Positions 32,101 to 44,668 of a stretch of DNA of 64,000 nt are shown here, piece by piece. Numbering within the stretch: position 1 is the stretch's first letter; each line of letters starts with the position of its first letter. A program made the translations under genes and the position numbers. The DNA is taken from the NCBI RefSeq assembly GCF_024868665.1, contig NC_079896.1, positions 1,083,196-1,147,195 of the forward strand, in the 5' to 3' direction. Under the pieces are notes generated by a model that did no database searches, was not told the DNA's origin, and saw only the letters and a list, made by a program, of their open reading frames with translations. The DNA comes from Triplophysa rosa. Taxonomy: Eukaryota > Chordata > Actinopteri > Cypriniformes > Nemacheilidae.

Positions 32101-35100
32101 GGTTCTTCTATGGCATTGCTGCGAAGAACCTTTTGAGCATCTTTATTTTTAACTCTTAAAACTAAAGGTGCTTCAAAAGGTTCTTGGATGCCGTAGAAGA
32201 ACCTTTTCTGTCTAAATGGTTCCATAAAGAACTTTTAACATCCGAAGAACCTTTATGTTAATTTATGCTACTAAATAAATCTAAATCTAAATGTTGTACA
32301 AAAGGTTGTTTGTGGCGAAAATGTGAAGGCTTCTACGGCATCGCTGTGAAGAACCTTTTAAGCACCTTTATTTTTAAAAGTGTCCGGTTCGGAGAACATC
32401 ACGTTGAGTAAATAATGGTAAAGTGTTCATTGTTAGGTGAACTATTCTTTTAATATTTCTGCGGACGTGCTCTTAAAAGTGTGATTAACATCCATCGTAA
32501 AATGTCTGAAACCAGAGCAAGTGCTTGAGTTTAAACTAAGATCAACGTTTAATACTCGCTATGTTTGCAGCGTGCCGTTCATTTAAGAAAAGGATCTCTT
32601 TACAGCTCATAATGTTCGTTTTATTATGATGGTGTTTGCTAGACGTAGGAAAGTCATACTGTACCTCAAGTCCTGCCCATTGTCATCCGAGGCCACATCA
32701 TCGATGTGAACCTGGTCACATTCCTGGGAAATGAAAGGAAAGCAGATATGTTTGAGATGGATCTGTTACAGCCGGGCAGAGTGATGGACTGTGTAGAGAC
32801 AGGTTCACCCTCCGCTCAGCCTCGGGGGAACAGCGCGGAGAGAGAGAGATATTACAGAAAAAGCCTAACAACAAAAAGGCAAGAATAGACTGCGAAGACG
32901 TCCTGGCGCCTTATAAGCTGGAGGGAAAGAAAAATAGGAAGACTGCAGACGGCACAACATGTAAACCTGATACCGGACGCTAACGAACGCCACACATTAG
33001 CTTCACGCCTGCTTTTATCTTGGCTGGGTTTGAGCTTAACGCTGCCAAAATACAGTAATTGATGTGTCCTATTTATAAGAACGACATCTGGTCTTTAGTT
33101 GACACGATGATCTTGTCCTCTTGTCCAAAAGTTGTTTTAGCAAAGCTTTTAGAAACGCGTTCAAATTCGATAATAAATTTGGCTTGTACAGACGTTTAAA
33201 CTGAATTACGCTAATCAATGGAAAACAATTACTCAGACTTTAGGATTTTCTTTGACGAGATGTCCTTTTTCGCCGCGTGTTTTACACATGTTCACTCCAT
33301 CTGTGTTTTATATCACAGCGAGGAGGAAGACCTACATATCAACCGCCTCAACGTCAACATGAAATCCAATTCAACAATGTTTACTTTTCTCATACATGTT
33401 CCTGTTTGTCCGTGTTATCTTTCATCAAAATGCAACAACTTCCTTCACCTCTGAATGACTTTCCTGTTTGGATGATGTCATCAGTCCCTCCCCTCCAACC
33501 ACAAGGCTCCATTTTGGTACTTAGTGTCAAATTTTCACGATGTAATTAATAAATCAACCCGATCCTACTTTTTTCTTTTTCTGTAGGCCGAAACTTGGGA
33601 ACACGTTTGCAATTTAGCACTTCCGGTTCCCTCGTCCCAGTCGGTTTTCATTTAAATGCCTAAAACAAGGTGAGCTCATAAGGTAATAATACAGTCAGCT
33701 TAAGATATTTCTCATATTTGGTTTTACAAAATAAAAAAACAGAAATATCTCACTGTTGTTTTTTTTATTACTTTTACATGTCTTGGAAAAGGTGGTGGCT
33801 AACAAGTTGATACATTGCACTACAGACGTTTTTGGAGATATTAAAGGTGTTAAAGATTAATGCAATGGACACGATTCCAAAAAAGTGTGGATGGTGAGTT
33901 GCTCCTTTCAGGAAAGATATTTTTAATGTTTTAATAAAGAGTTGTCGAAGGCTTGGTGGTGGTGACGTTGATGTTAGCTTTTATTTCTGCCGATTGTGTT
34001 TTAGCTTCAAAATGTATAAAAATTGTGTGTGTTTGTGAAGATTGTCTTGATGGAGAGAAGGTGTATGTATCATAAACGTTTGTTGATCACAAAGCTTACG
34101 CTCTTGAAAATAAAGGTGCTTAAAAGGTTGTTCACAGCGATGCCATAGAAGGACCATTTTTGGTTCCACAAAGAACCGTTCAGCCAAAGAACCATCTCTT
34201 TCTTACCTTTTATAACCTGAAGAACCCTTTTTCACCATAAAGAACCTTTTGCAAGACAGAGAGGTTCTTCAGATGTTAAAGGTTCTTTATGGAACCATTT
34301 GGACAAAAACGGTTCCTCAACGGCATGAAAGAACCTTATGAAGCACCTTTATTTTTAAGAGTGTATTTTTTGCGATGGCTTTTTGTTCAGTGTTCCGGGT
34401 TGTGAACGCCGTCTCATGGTGATGTTAGAAGACATTCGAATGTTTACGTTCTGAACTGTTTTCCGAACAGCGTCTCTTGCAGATATGAATTTTTCTCTGT
34501 CGCGTCAGTGTTGCTGATTAATTAAAGCACAAAATGAGCAAAATTAAGCCGTCAATCACATGCAGAAGTAGTTCACCCCCGTGCGGTTATTTGCCGGCGG
34601 CATCTCCCGACGCCTTTAAATAGAAAACGCAAGCAGCTGTTGAATGCTGAGAGACGTCGTGGACAATCTGAGGGGCGATTACACAGAAAAACCCGCTGGG
34701 GAAATAATACTGTGTGTGCTCTCCTCCCCTGCGAGCTGCTGTTCCACCCCGGGACAAATTTTCTTTTCGGCGTCGGCCACACACCCATAATTAAAGCCTC
34801 AAATGTTGTCAGGGCTTCTGCGCCTCATTGAAAGCTTTTAAAGACTCTAATCCTCGCTTTATTCACACGCAGGGCAAACACAATGACTCGCCGTTTATCG
34901 TCGGATGGTAGCCCTGACAGTTTGGTGTTGGATGAATTCATTTCTCACCTCCAGGTCGTTGAAAAACAGACGCGAGTCGGCCAAGTTGAAGATCGTCTCT
35001 TCCATCCACAGGCCAAGAGAGACGGCTTTGGCAGAGTCCTGCAACAGAAGGAAAACAACCCGTCCAGTTACCCGTTCACATGATTGACAGGTGATGATTC

Positions 35101-38100
35101 ATGATCTTTCTCCGAGTGTCAGCGTGTGGTACGACAGGTTTGTGTACAGCAGGAATGTGAATCACTCCGCACCTCATTATCAGTCACAGCGCTCTCAATC
35201 AGAAGCGCTGCGTTTATAAACTGTGCTCTGCTCATTCGCGCGTGTTCTGATGGCAGCACTCGGCCGTCAGTCAATCTGCAGGTGTCAGGCAGAGGTTAAC
35301 ATCAGATTAACTCTGATCCGTCTCCTCTAACAACCAGCATTGTTCGTGAATGGTGTGGGCACAGAAGTTGACGGAGGGGGTTTTCCTGCTTTCATTAGGA
35401 TAATAACCCCTAATCTACATCAATGAACCACTTCAAATACAGAACAAAAAACACACAACGTCTTTAACTACAGGAATGCTCGTGAAAGCATTCATTACTG
35501 TTGTAATCCCTAGTGTTTTTGACGTCAAAAAAATAAAAATAAACACAACATTTCAATCATCTCAACTCAATGTTTTGTTGACTTGTTGCGTGTAAATGTT
35601 TCAGTTGTTTCAGTTATAGTTGGTGCCTGTTGAGTAATACATTTATGACACTTCAACTAAGCCAATTGAAAATTTGAGATGGTACCAGACGATTAAGCTC
35701 TAAAAGGTAAACGGTAAGCTTATAATAATAATGATTTCATAGGAAATGTCCGTTTGATGTTTCAAACAGAGATGGCGATAGAGAGACAAAAGTCATGGGT
35801 TGCAGCTTTAAATGTCATTTCTATTTTTCTACTTTATTATAATATTATCCAAATATTCGTACATTATTTTTTCAGACTTTGTTATAATATCAAACTAAAT
35901 CGATTTTTTATAATTTATGATAATATGATAAAAAAGTCGAAACTGTCATTTACTTTTTCATAATTCATGATAACGTTACCAAACAAAATTTCATTTGTTA
36001 TGCATGGAGTTTGTTTTATTATTTACTATTTGATATTGTTTGTAGACAATTAAATGCGCATTATTTCAGAATGTGAGGAAAGATGCTTATGTAATGAACA
36101 CACGAGAGAGCTGAGTGTTGTGTGACAGTGATGTATGTTTTACTCTTTTGTAGGAATAATCTGATTGTGAAAACGTAGCCTCGGGTCTAAAGTCCCATGC
36201 TGAGGTATGTGTCTATACATATCGTCCAATGATAAATGAGACTTCTAATGGGAGAGCAGAAACTCTGACTCGCTGTGGCGTTCAGATCAGATCCACACCC
36301 GCAGTGGTTTTCTATTGAAACCTGAGGCCATGCTCGACCCAAACTGGTTGTTTACAGCGATGTCTTTATGGCCTTGACATGCAGTACATATTAAACCAAT
36401 TTCCCTTCAATATTCAGATTTGCTCTGTCCAGTGTATTTCTGCTGAAGTAGTGTGTTATATCGGAGCGTTCTATCATGTCTTTGGATCTGAACTTAGACA
36501 CATTAGTCACGCTAACATTTCTGCAGTCTTCAAAAAGAAAATCTAAAGTGCTGCACACTCGAGCTTTTCTTTGAGTCTTCTATATGTCACGTGGAATCCG
36601 CAAGGGATCGTGGGAATTCCAAACAGCTTGTGGGCCAAGATAAAGAAACATGGAAGTTGTTCCCATCAGCCGCCGGGAGATTGCGTAGAAGTTCATGCGC
36701 TGTCGATCAAACTGGAGGTCTGAATGACAGAAGTGTGCTTGACTGGAGCGAGTTTGAGCGAGAACTTTATTAGGTCTTTCATCGCGCTTTAAAGCGCCTG
36801 CTGATTGCATTAGCGACAAAATCGTTTTTCTGTTTGGAAATTGCATTTAACTCTGTGTTATAACCAAGTTAAAAACTGTATTCTCGAAAAACGGTTCAAC
36901 TTCACAGCAGGAGGATTTTTTAGCTGTGATCTGGCAACCCATTCAAACAGCCCAGCACGCTGGCCACAGAGTTTCACACTTAAACAACACTCAGATTTTT
37001 TGGCCTATTTAGATTAATATAAAATGTCACGTCAGTGTTTTTTGAGGGGACATGTTTATAGATAACATATATATATATATATATATATATATAAATTTAG
37101 ATTGTCTGTGTAAATATATTGATAGCATTTCATTTTCTCTTCAACAAAAAAAAGAATCTCATAAGAATTATGAATCTCATAAATTGGCAGATGTTGAACA
37201 TTTTATGTGGTATTTAAAAAAAATTGAGGGTGGGAAAACTGGTCGGTACCTTGCCGAAGCGTGTGGAAAATGACCCTGTGAGGAGCGAGTGGAAAATGAT
37301 GATGGTCTCGTCCAGGTCCCAAATAAACACTCTCTGCGTACACACAAAAACACACACACGCTTCATGAGCATTGATGCAAATCTTAACATGCTGACTAGT
37401 CAAGTATTGTATTTACTGCAAAACACTGCATACGATCTCAATCTTGTGTTTATGATAGTAAACGCTGGTCATTTCAGTCTGCTCAGCCTCATTTCACACA
37501 TGACGAGCAGACAGCCAATCAGAGCTCGCTTCTTTATCTCATATCACACTATAGGCAGTGAATTTACATTTTTACACGGTTACCTTCATCTGTAACGATA
37601 TACAGTATATATATTATTATTTCACTATACTGTATGTTTGCATGACCACATACAGCCAAAATAAGCTGTTTGTTAAAACAAACCATTGATAAATCAAGTG
37701 CATATAATAGTTCACCCTCATGTACATGTTTTAAAACCCCTGTGAATCTTTTTTTTGAATCTTAAATTTTCAATTCATCTTAAAGCACAAAACTTGTGGT
37801 GTATGATATGCTGTATATATAAACTGTATTCATTTTCAACCTTGTTTTTATTGTATAGAAAGTGGCCGCTGGATCAATGTCCTTTTGTGTGACACGTACA
37901 GGACAAATACAGGTCGTACAGGTTTGTAACGACATGTAAATGATGACATTGACAACATTCATTCCCTCCAGTGTACTGTTCCTTTAAATGCCTCCTCCGT
38001 TTCTCTCGGTTTTAAGTTGCGTCGTTGCCAGACATTATTGCAGAACGGGTCTGTTGGAGGTGAAAGTAAATCCCTGCGGTACGGCCCGGAGGAATGTTAA

Positions 38101-41100
38101 TGAAAGATATTGTGTAAGGAACACCATGAAAGCCGCATCTGTACCTCAATGTCAGAGTCCAGAGGGGGTATGGGGTCATTGGCCCGCTTCCGGCCTCTCA
38201 GCTTCACATCTGAGCTGCGGCGAGCGGGAGCGCCGTCCTGATCCTTTCCTGGAGTCGGAGGACTCGTGGGAGCGTGGTACTCTCCTGTTAGACGCACACA
38301 CACGTGCGTGATGACATACGTGGATATAAAGAGACGTACAGTCTGTATGCCAGAGCAAATAGTTGTGAAATACTTATTTAAAATGCGTCACATTTATTAA
38401 ATGTGTCTGAATGTATTCAAACGTTTCCTTGATATGAAGATCTCAATATCAACTCGAACATTTCTCATCGAATCCAGATGATTTGACCTCTACAATCTAC
38501 GTTCATTTACACCTCCACACTCTTCATGCGTTTCAACAATTGCAGTGAGCAATTTTAGGAGAAACATCTGAGACTACGTTGAGACTTGAATGAGAATCTT
38601 ACCTGTGTGGGAGTCTGGGCTGTGATTGGTGGATACAGCGGGATGCTCTGTGTGTTGATAGGGTATGGCCGAGGTGATGGCAGACGGCGTGATGTTGCTG
38701 GTTGAGATGTACGGGCTGTTGTAGTGTGTGTTGTAGTATGGTGAATATTGACTTTGACTGTAGCTCGAATATGCTGAGAAGTCCTGATGGGCATAACAAC
38801 ATACATGAATGAATGATCAGATGAACGAACTCTCATTTTGATGTGTCAAATGTGTTTCAAATGAAGGGACCATCTGAAAATTTGGACATGAACACAACCA
38901 CCCTTACAGGTGCCATGCTTTATTAATGTTTAGTGTTCATCACATTGATATCTTCATCACATGAAGTTCTTCAGAAGAACGACTCTTATGATTTCCGTGA
39001 TGTTTTGCTACGTTTTGCTATGTTTTGCTGTGAAACTTTGCTGGTCTGTCAGTAACTTACCGTAGATTTCATTACTACTTACTATCATTTTCCTATTAGC
39101 ACTGTTTTCAATGATTTTAATCAAAATGAAACACTTTTGAGATTCAAAATGAGCAAGAAGAGAATGGCATTAGCACAGCAACACTGCAAAAAAAATGACG
39201 TTCTTCCTAAGCATTTTTGTCTTGTTATCCAGTAAAAATGTTTAAAACTTCTTAAATTACGATACGTTTACATAACAAGACAAGTGTCCTAATATAGTTT
39301 TTCTTGTTTTAGGAAAGAAAATATAAGAAGAAAATTGCAAATTAAATCTACAGTAAGTTAGTTAAACTACAGCAAAGTTTTACAGTGTACTACGGTACGG
39401 TTTTGCCTGTCAGATAGGACGTCTGCTCTGCAGGTTGGTTATCCTGACGTGACCTACCTGCTGTGTCGGACTGAATGGCGTTGATCCCGTGATCCCGTTT
39501 GCTCCCTGGAAAATTCCAGAAGAAATGCTGCCGCCTGGAAAAGAAGCAGATAGCTAGTTTGAGGGGAAGTGAGCGTGGTGAAGTCTGGGCCAGACGCATT
39601 CGCTGGCAGACCGGCTCCAACACAAACACAGAGACGTGGAAGGGCCTTGTGAAATATAGACCCGTTTAAAGCGCTCGGAGAAAGCACGCTTGATTCATGA
39701 CTGAGGAAACATTTCAGGTGAAAAAGGGTAAGGTGGAGTCCACAGTCAATCCGAACTTCATTGGAAATGTCGTTTTTCAGGCCGTCGCCGAGGTCCAGTT
39801 CTCATTCCCCGTCTCTTTTCCTCCATATTCCCGCCTGTTCGGTTTTTGCCCTAGAAAAATGACTCTGTCAAAACGTAAAGAAATCTCACAGGAAGCGAAC
39901 CCCAAAATCTTCAAAGAAACGGCCGGAGAGAACGAGGGGAAAGCGCCGGGGCCGTGTTTCCGATTTTCTCCGCGGCGGTGAAACGCGAGGACCTTTGGCA
40001 CCCGGAGACGGGTTATTTATTTCATGCTACAGCAGGTCTCCTGTTGGAATTCGCCAATAAATCAAACGAGACCGGCGAGATACGGCGCGAGATGCGGTCG
40101 GCGCGTTTTCCCAGACCCATTAGAAACCCATCCGTTTCACGAGCAGACAACTTTACAGTGAATGATGTCTGGAGACGCCTAGAAATGACAGTAAATCACT
40201 GTAATACAGAATAAATTATATCATCTGCTGCCGACTCATCAGGCCTGTTAGACCCAAAATAAATGTCACTGTGCGTTCTTAAAATAAAAAACGGATATTA
40301 TAAAGAATTCTCAATGTCCCTCGCCTAACGGTCGTGATAGTTCAACAAAAAACACTTCGAAAATTGCCCTTTTTATAAGTTTTAATAAAAATGAAAAGAA
40401 TCAAATTCAGAACCATTTTATGGACAGTTTATTGGTCAAACGTCTTCAGCATCACAAGGCTTTGGAACGTCATGAGGGTGAGTCAATGATTTCGTATTTT
40501 TCGGCGAACTGTCCCTTTAAAGAAGAAAGCGTGCCTAACACCACTTCACCTTTGACCTTGACAGGGTTACGGTCAATTTCACACTGCGGTGGTAAAATCA
40601 GGAGCGTGGGGCAGAAGTGCTCGGCGGTGGACGGAGGGGGGACGCATGACTGCTCAATCACTCCCACCCAGACGCGCTCCTCCAATGGCCGGCGCGTTCC
40701 GGAGGGGAGCCGAGAAAGGTTCTGACCCCCTGCGAAAGGAGAGAGAGACGCCTGACGCCAGAACCCCAGACCGCGGATAATGGGGAACAGGTGTGTGTGT
40801 GTGTTGGGGGGCATTGACCGTAGACGGCGTCTGAAAATCTGTGTGTGAGGGTTTGTAGCGAGGAGATTTCATCGTGTCCGACAGTACTGATGGACAAAAT
40901 GTTTTAAAAGTCACATAAAACAAGGTGGTACTGTAATGTGTGATGTCTGTAATGCTTCCCTTCGAGTCGCTAAACATCAGGCAATGATGCAAACGCAGCC
41001 AGAAAATTATTGCTGAGCATAAGACGATTGACCATCGGATTCGAAGAGGAAAAATCACATTGACTTTAGAGAAATCGTGGTGTTTGCTTCTCTACTACCC

Positions 41101-41787
41101 ATAATCCTCAGCAGTCATCCACCAATCAGAGACTTGTGGACAATCTTGAACAAAATCATGTACTTTATTTCGAAAGTTTTTATCAATTTATTTATCGTTC
41201 TAAATCTGGCATTTTCGTGACACTTGGCATTTAGGGATATGAATAGGATTCACTGTCTCCACAGCAGGTTCCAAAATGATCATGAAATGAAAAAAAAGCT
41301 ATCGTTTCTTTCTATTGCTATACTTTGTCTGTGATTTTACTTCTTAAATGTGTTTCTCTATAAAGCTGTCTTGTAGCAATACAAATTTGTGAAAAGTGAC
41401 ATCGAAATGATTTTTTTCAGCTATTGTCTAGACAAATGACTGCGTCTTCTCTTTAGTGTTGGAGATGTGGTTGAGACTGACCGTGTGTTGAGTAACTGTA
41501 CAGCGCTTGACTCTGCGGAGTTCCGCTGAAGTTTGACGTGTAGCCCAGTAAACTGTTCTGACCCGGTGAATGACTCAAACCGTCTTCTGTCTTTATATCT
41601 GATGATGAGAGAGACACGTGAGCATGTACTGCAGCTGTAGTATGCACTGTTTAGGGAGGAAGGAAAGTCAGATGTACGCACTGTATGATGATGTCATACT
41701 GTAACTCTGTGTAGGGTGTGTGTACGCTGTGTACGGTCCCGCTGTCTGTAACGCCGGGCTGTACTGCGTCTGTCCGTAAGCAGCCAT
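27796..41787 (-). CDS. eya2: Eyes absent homolog 2 (EYA phosphatase/transcription cofactor), 13 coding exons
   Basis: Nuclear cofactor of SIX homeoproteins and HAD-type protein tyrosine phosphatase (H2AX Tyr142 in mammals; family knowledge). Exons on the minus strand: 41787-41700 (coding part), 41598-41482, 39534-39458, 38783-38603, 38284-38145, 37333-37250, 35038-34949, 32723-32665, 31692-31532, 31118-31004, 29728-29607, 29525-29425, 27876-27796. All have GT-AG borders and the phases close to 1416 nt, 471 aa. Residues 1-201 are the Tyr/Ser/Pro/Gln-rich activation region, starting [10 protein letters not shown] and including [17 protein letters not shown]. The EYA domain spans 202-471: nucleophile motif WDLDET (Asp207, Asp209), [55 protein letters not shown], Mg-binding region [10 protein letters not shown] (434-440), and the end SHALELDYL. 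Residue choices match EYA2 better than EYA1 or EYA4. All key residues are present. Confidence 0.95.
28177..29025. mobile_element. hAT-like non-autonomous element in eya2 intron, with nested MITE
   Basis: Left AGGGCTGCGCAATATATCG, right (inverted) CTAGGGCTGTGCAATATTGA, with ATCGCA-type subterminal motifs. 8-bp direct repeats TATAATCT flank it at 28169-28176 and 29026-29033, the hAT signature. A second element (28494-28840) is inserted in it. Confidence 0.75.
28494..28840. mobile_element. 347-bp MITE with CCCTGCGTTCC ends
   Basis: CCCTGCGTTCCAACTGGGAT at the left, inverted as CCCTGCGTTCCATTTCGAAG at the right. GC-rich interior with repeated CCTTCGA/TCGAAGG. Nested inside the hAT-like element. 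Confidence 0.75.
29086..29149. repeat. (TTTC)n microsatellite
   Basis: About 16 uninterrupted TTTC units in the last eya2 intron. Confidence 0.95.
30081..30232 (+). mobile_element. tRNA-derived SINE with LINE-type tail
   Basis: Pol III A-box TGGCTCAGTGGTTAGAG (30091) and B-box GGGTTCGATCCC (30134), 43 bp apart as in a tRNA. Body, then tail GTAAGTCGCTTTGGATAAAA GCATCTGCCAAATGC. The tail is shared with the LINE 3' end at 23035-23065, as for LINE-dependent SINEs. In the eya2 intron between exons 10 and 11. Confidence 0.85.
30640..30830. repeat. ACTCAAGTA-type dispersed repeat fragment
   Basis: Repeated TACTCAAGTA/TACTTGTACTCAAGTAGG and TTTTACTCAAGTC phrases, a common fish MITE type. Boundaries unclear. 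Confidence 0.4.
31148..31485 (+). repeat. Full copy of the dispersed GAGATCTCAAT-type repeat
   Basis: TCTCAATTATTTCTCATAGA, GTTTGAGAAGAGATGTCAAC, GATCTCAATATCAACTCAAA, CATTTCTCATCA and TTTTACACCTCCAC. Inverted copy at 48783-49120; partial at 38435-38600, 7055-7150 and 2105-2258. Confidence 0.65.
31888..32150. mobile_element. CACTCTTAAAAATAAAGG-type MITE
   Basis: ACACTCTTAAAAAATAAAGG to AGCATCTTTATTTTTAA, with inverted AAAGGTTCTT/AAGAACCTTT blocks. Head-to-tail with the next copy. Confidence 0.8.
32151..32384. mobile_element. CACTCTTAAAAATAAAGG-type MITE, adjacent second copy
   Basis: ACTCTTAAAACTAAAGGTGC to TATTTTTAAAAGTGT. It carries an extra ATTTATGCTACTAAATAAAT block. Confidence 0.75.
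34098..34364. mobile_element. CACTCTTAAAAATAAAGG-type MITE
   Basis: ACGCTCTTGAAAATAAAGGT to CCTTTATTTTTAAGAGTGT with the family's AAGAACC/GGTTCTT interior. In the eya2 intron between exons 7 and 8. Confidence 0.85.
35040..37249. other. eya2 intron, no other gene seen
   Basis: Holds an AT microsatellite at 37067-37093 and a short repeat fragment near 35740-35810. GC-rich patches at 35150-35290 and 36590-36760 lack repeats and could be regulatory; no exon-like frame. Confidence 0.35.
38435..38600 (+). repeat. Partial dispersed GAGATCTCAAT-type repeat
   Basis: GATCTCAATATCAACTCGAA, ATTTACACCTCCACACTC and AGGAGAAACATCTGAGACTA match 31370-31480. It reaches the donor of the eya2 exon 38783-38603. 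Confidence 0.6.
39181..39389. mobile_element. ACACTGCAAAAAA-type MITE
   Basis: ACACTGCAAAAAAAATGACG at the left, AAAGTTTTACAGTGTA at the right, TTTGTCTTGTTATCCAGTAA and TTTCTTGTTTTAGGAAAG inside. A widespread fish repeat, in the eya2 intron near exon 39534-39458. Confidence 0.6.
40335..40521. mobile_element. Degenerate GGGATAGTTC-type MITE
   Basis: GTGATAGTTCAACAAAAAAC at the left and GGCGAACTGTCCCTTTAAA at the right, with GTCATGAGGGTGAGTCAATG inside. Confidence 0.65.
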
Positions 41788-41797
41788 ATCTCTTCAC
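41697..41797 (-). other. eya2: eya2 exon carrying the MAAYGQ start
   Basis: The acceptor TATACAG ends at 41798, so the exon runs from 41797 to 41700. Between the acceptor and the ATG (41787) the same frame holds TGA (GTGAAGAGATATGG), so the conserved MAAYGQ methionine must be the start if this acceptor is used. The donor is A|GTATGA at 41700. Mammalian long isoforms have further coding sequence before MAAYGQ; here only the short N-terminus is supported. Confidence 0.75.
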
Positions 41798-42063
41798 CTG
41801 TATACAGGTAACAAGTCACGCGTTGAGTCGTTCAAGAGTTTAATACTGTAAATAATGTAAATGCTGAATTGATATGTTGAAGTTGAGAATGAATGGCTTT
41901 ACTAAGAATTGACACAGAAATGCATACATAAAACTGTACGGAAAATGTCACTCACTTCTTTTAAAATTGTTGCGTGATGGGTTTGTCTTGTGGCCCCTGT
42001 GAACACAGAATGTATTAAATAATTTATTTCCGAATAATCATGAATGCACTACATGAAATACGC

Positions 42064-43319
42064 TCAAGGTGCTAAAACGTTCTTCACAATTATTGGTTCC
42101 CAAAGAACCTTTTAGTGGAAACTTTGAAATCGAAACAGATATTTTGTATGTTTTAATATGTTAGGCTTAAGTTCTTTAATAATACAAACTAATTTGTTTC
42201 AAGACATGGACAAATTTTACATTCGAAAAGAACAGTGTTGGGTGTAATTAGTTACTAAGTAATGGGTTACTGTAATTTAATTACTTTTCCCTTGAAAAAG
42301 TAAAGTAAGGGATTACTTTTATTTTTGTAATTTAATTTCAGTTACTTCAGATGTAATGATATGTGTGTGTAATATATGTGTGTGCAATAGTGGAATTGAC
42401 ATCAAAATTCAAAGTCTAACTTTAAATCCGTGCTTTAATGAATAATTCTCACATTTGTATACTTTGGTCAGTTAATAAGAGTACCTTGTCGTTTCATATT
42501 ATTGATTTGAATGAATTAAAAGAGCTGTTACATTTCTATCCTTGAATCACTTTTGACGTAGGACATAGAAAGTAATTAGTAATAAGTAATTAAATACTTC
42601 TTGGAGAGAGTAATTTCCACAGTAATCTAATTACACTGTTGAATATGTAATAAGTAACTAGTAATTACTTTTCCATTAAACTAAATACTGTGTGTAATAT
42701 ATGTGTGTGCAATAGTGGTATTGACATCCCAATTCAAAGTCTAAGTTTAAAATCTGTGCTTTAATGAATAATTCTCACATTTGTAATACATTGGTCAGTT
42801 AATAATACTACTTTATGCAGTTTATATTATTTATTTGAATGAATTAAAAGAGCCGTTTCATGTCTATCCTTCAATCACTGATGTAGGATATAGAAAGTAA
42901 TTAGTAATAAGTAACTAAATACTTTTTGGAGAGAGTAATTTGAACAGTAATCTAATTACACCGTTGAATATTTAATAAGTAACTAGTAATTAATTACTTT
43001 TTCAGAGTAACTTACCCAACACTGGAGAAGAAGTAAGTATCCAAAACTAAGTTTCCCACATCTTTTTTAAGACATCATTTTTATGAGATCATTTTGCACT
43101 TCATCCTCTCATTAGACCAGACTGTGATATAAACGAAACATTATTGATTTATATTTAAAAAGGGGGAGGAGCCACTTAACACGCCCCACCCTAATTTCGT
43201 GTTAAAGGAAGCATTTCTTATTAAATGTAGTTTTTTGTGCAACAGAAATGTTCTGTGGAAATTAAAGTTTCAAAGCCTAAATAAAGAACCTTTTAAAAAA
43301 CATTTATTTTTAAGAGTGC
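42064..43319. mobile_element. CACTCTTAAAAATAAAGG-type MITE split by another element
   Basis: Left remnant AAGGTGCTAAAACGTTCTTC (42069) and right remnant CATTTATTTTTAAGAGTGCA (43301). The 42233-43024 element lies between. Confidence 0.55.
42233..43024. mobile_element. CAGTGTTGGG-ended element with internal duplication
   Basis: Ends CAGTGTTGGGTGTAATTAGT and, inverted, CAGTGTTGGGTAAGTTACTC. Rich in TAATTAC/GTAATTA. Units 42365-42688 and 42690-43010 are diverged direct copies (GTGTGTAATATATGTGTG, CAATAGTGG, TGCTTTAATGAATAATTCTC in both). No transposase frame. Confidence 0.8.
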
Positions 43320-44332
43320 ATGATCAACAGAAATGATAAAGTATGAAGTTTATTCAGACCTGTGAATGAGGGCAGTTTGTCGTTACACTTCCTCTTTCAC
43401 ACCATCAGCTGTCCTGAAAAAATCACACAGACGTTTGTTAGAAACGCTAATAAATCACCTCGGGCGCAACAGCACGACGCTCGTGTCGGTGAGGTACACT
43501 ATGAAGAAATGTTCTGAACGGAACATGAAAATGCACAAAGAACAATCGCTGTTTAATGGTGCTTGAATAACTGACAGCATTTCTGCATGACAGATCCAAA
43601 CGCAAACATAATTAGAATTCTGAGATATAGACAACAGTGAAATGCTTGTTTGTAGAAACCTGCTCGGTGGGACGCTTTCCTGGAACACAACAATGTAGAA
43701 CCTGCTCTCTCGACTTGCCGTCGCTCGGCACAGAAAACCACAGGCTCTGCGACGTGCCAACGCTTTAACCAGTAACAACAGAGGACGGGGGGAGAGAGGG
43801 GTTCGTTTTTGGGCATGAAATGGAGACGGATCTGAATGATATACAGGAAACACATGCACTCACGATGACCTTTGACCCTTAGATGCCACGATCTCTCACG
43901 TAGTCTCACGAGAGCGGGCATGTAAACGTTTGCAACAGTTGAATAGAACCACATCAGATTCAGATCTCATATGACTTATTCTGACAGTTTAGATGACGGC
44001 GAGTTGAATAATGCCCGACGTCTGCGGTCAGGATGAACTCTACGAATGTTTGAGACAAACAAAGACAACGTGTCTGTGTTCTCAGCAAACAGTTATGACA
44101 CTGTCGTACAGACGCACTTACGGATGAAAAACATATCGTGTGACTGTCACAGCGACAGCACGGCTAGAATCGTTTCAACGTTGAGGAAACGTGTCAGAAA
44201 AGCTGCAGAATGTAGGTGATGATGCGTTATTCTGTGCCTCTTGGTTCACAAAAAATGTATTAAAAATTAAAACAATGGAAAAAATAAATGAAATAAAAAT
44301 TTCATGCATTATTCATATTTATTAGGGCTGTC

Positions 44333-44668
44333 AAACGATTAATCGCGATTAATCGCACCCAGAATAAAGGTTTGTGTTTACATAATATATGTCTGTGTAC
44401 TGTGCATATTAATTTTGTATTTATAAAGACAAAACATACACATACTTGTCTATACATTTTAAATGTATTCATTTATATTTACCAACAATTAAAATTGTAA
44501 ATGAAAGTTTATTAATAGTTATATTTTATATGTTTCTTAAATATATGCATTTATGTGTATGTGTTTATAAATACAAAATTAATATGCACAGAACAACGGC
44601 ATATATTATGTAAACACAAACGTTTATTCTGGATGCGATTAATCACGATTAATCGTTTGACAGCACTA
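44333..44668. mobile_element. Palindromic MITE, GGGCTGTCAAACGATTAATC type
   Basis: TAGGGCTGTCAAACGATTAA at the left and, inverted, TAGTGCTGTCAAACGATTAA at the right; TTAATCGCGATTAATCGC is subterminal. TA at both edges suggests a Tc1/mariner-like target. Confidence 0.85.

Noticed and set aside
34573..34831. Overlapping frames on both strands near 34.6-34.8 kb
   Set aside because: Short, in an intron of eya2, no acceptor/donor pair and no known motif.
39697..40214. Arg-rich plus-strand frames in the eya2 intron
   Set aside because: No splice sites, homology or codon bias; a GC-rich intronic stretch explains them.
43455..43954. Two overlapping 133-134 aa minus frames
   Set aside because: No splice signals or recognisable motifs; overlapping frames in one GC-richer patch look like chance.
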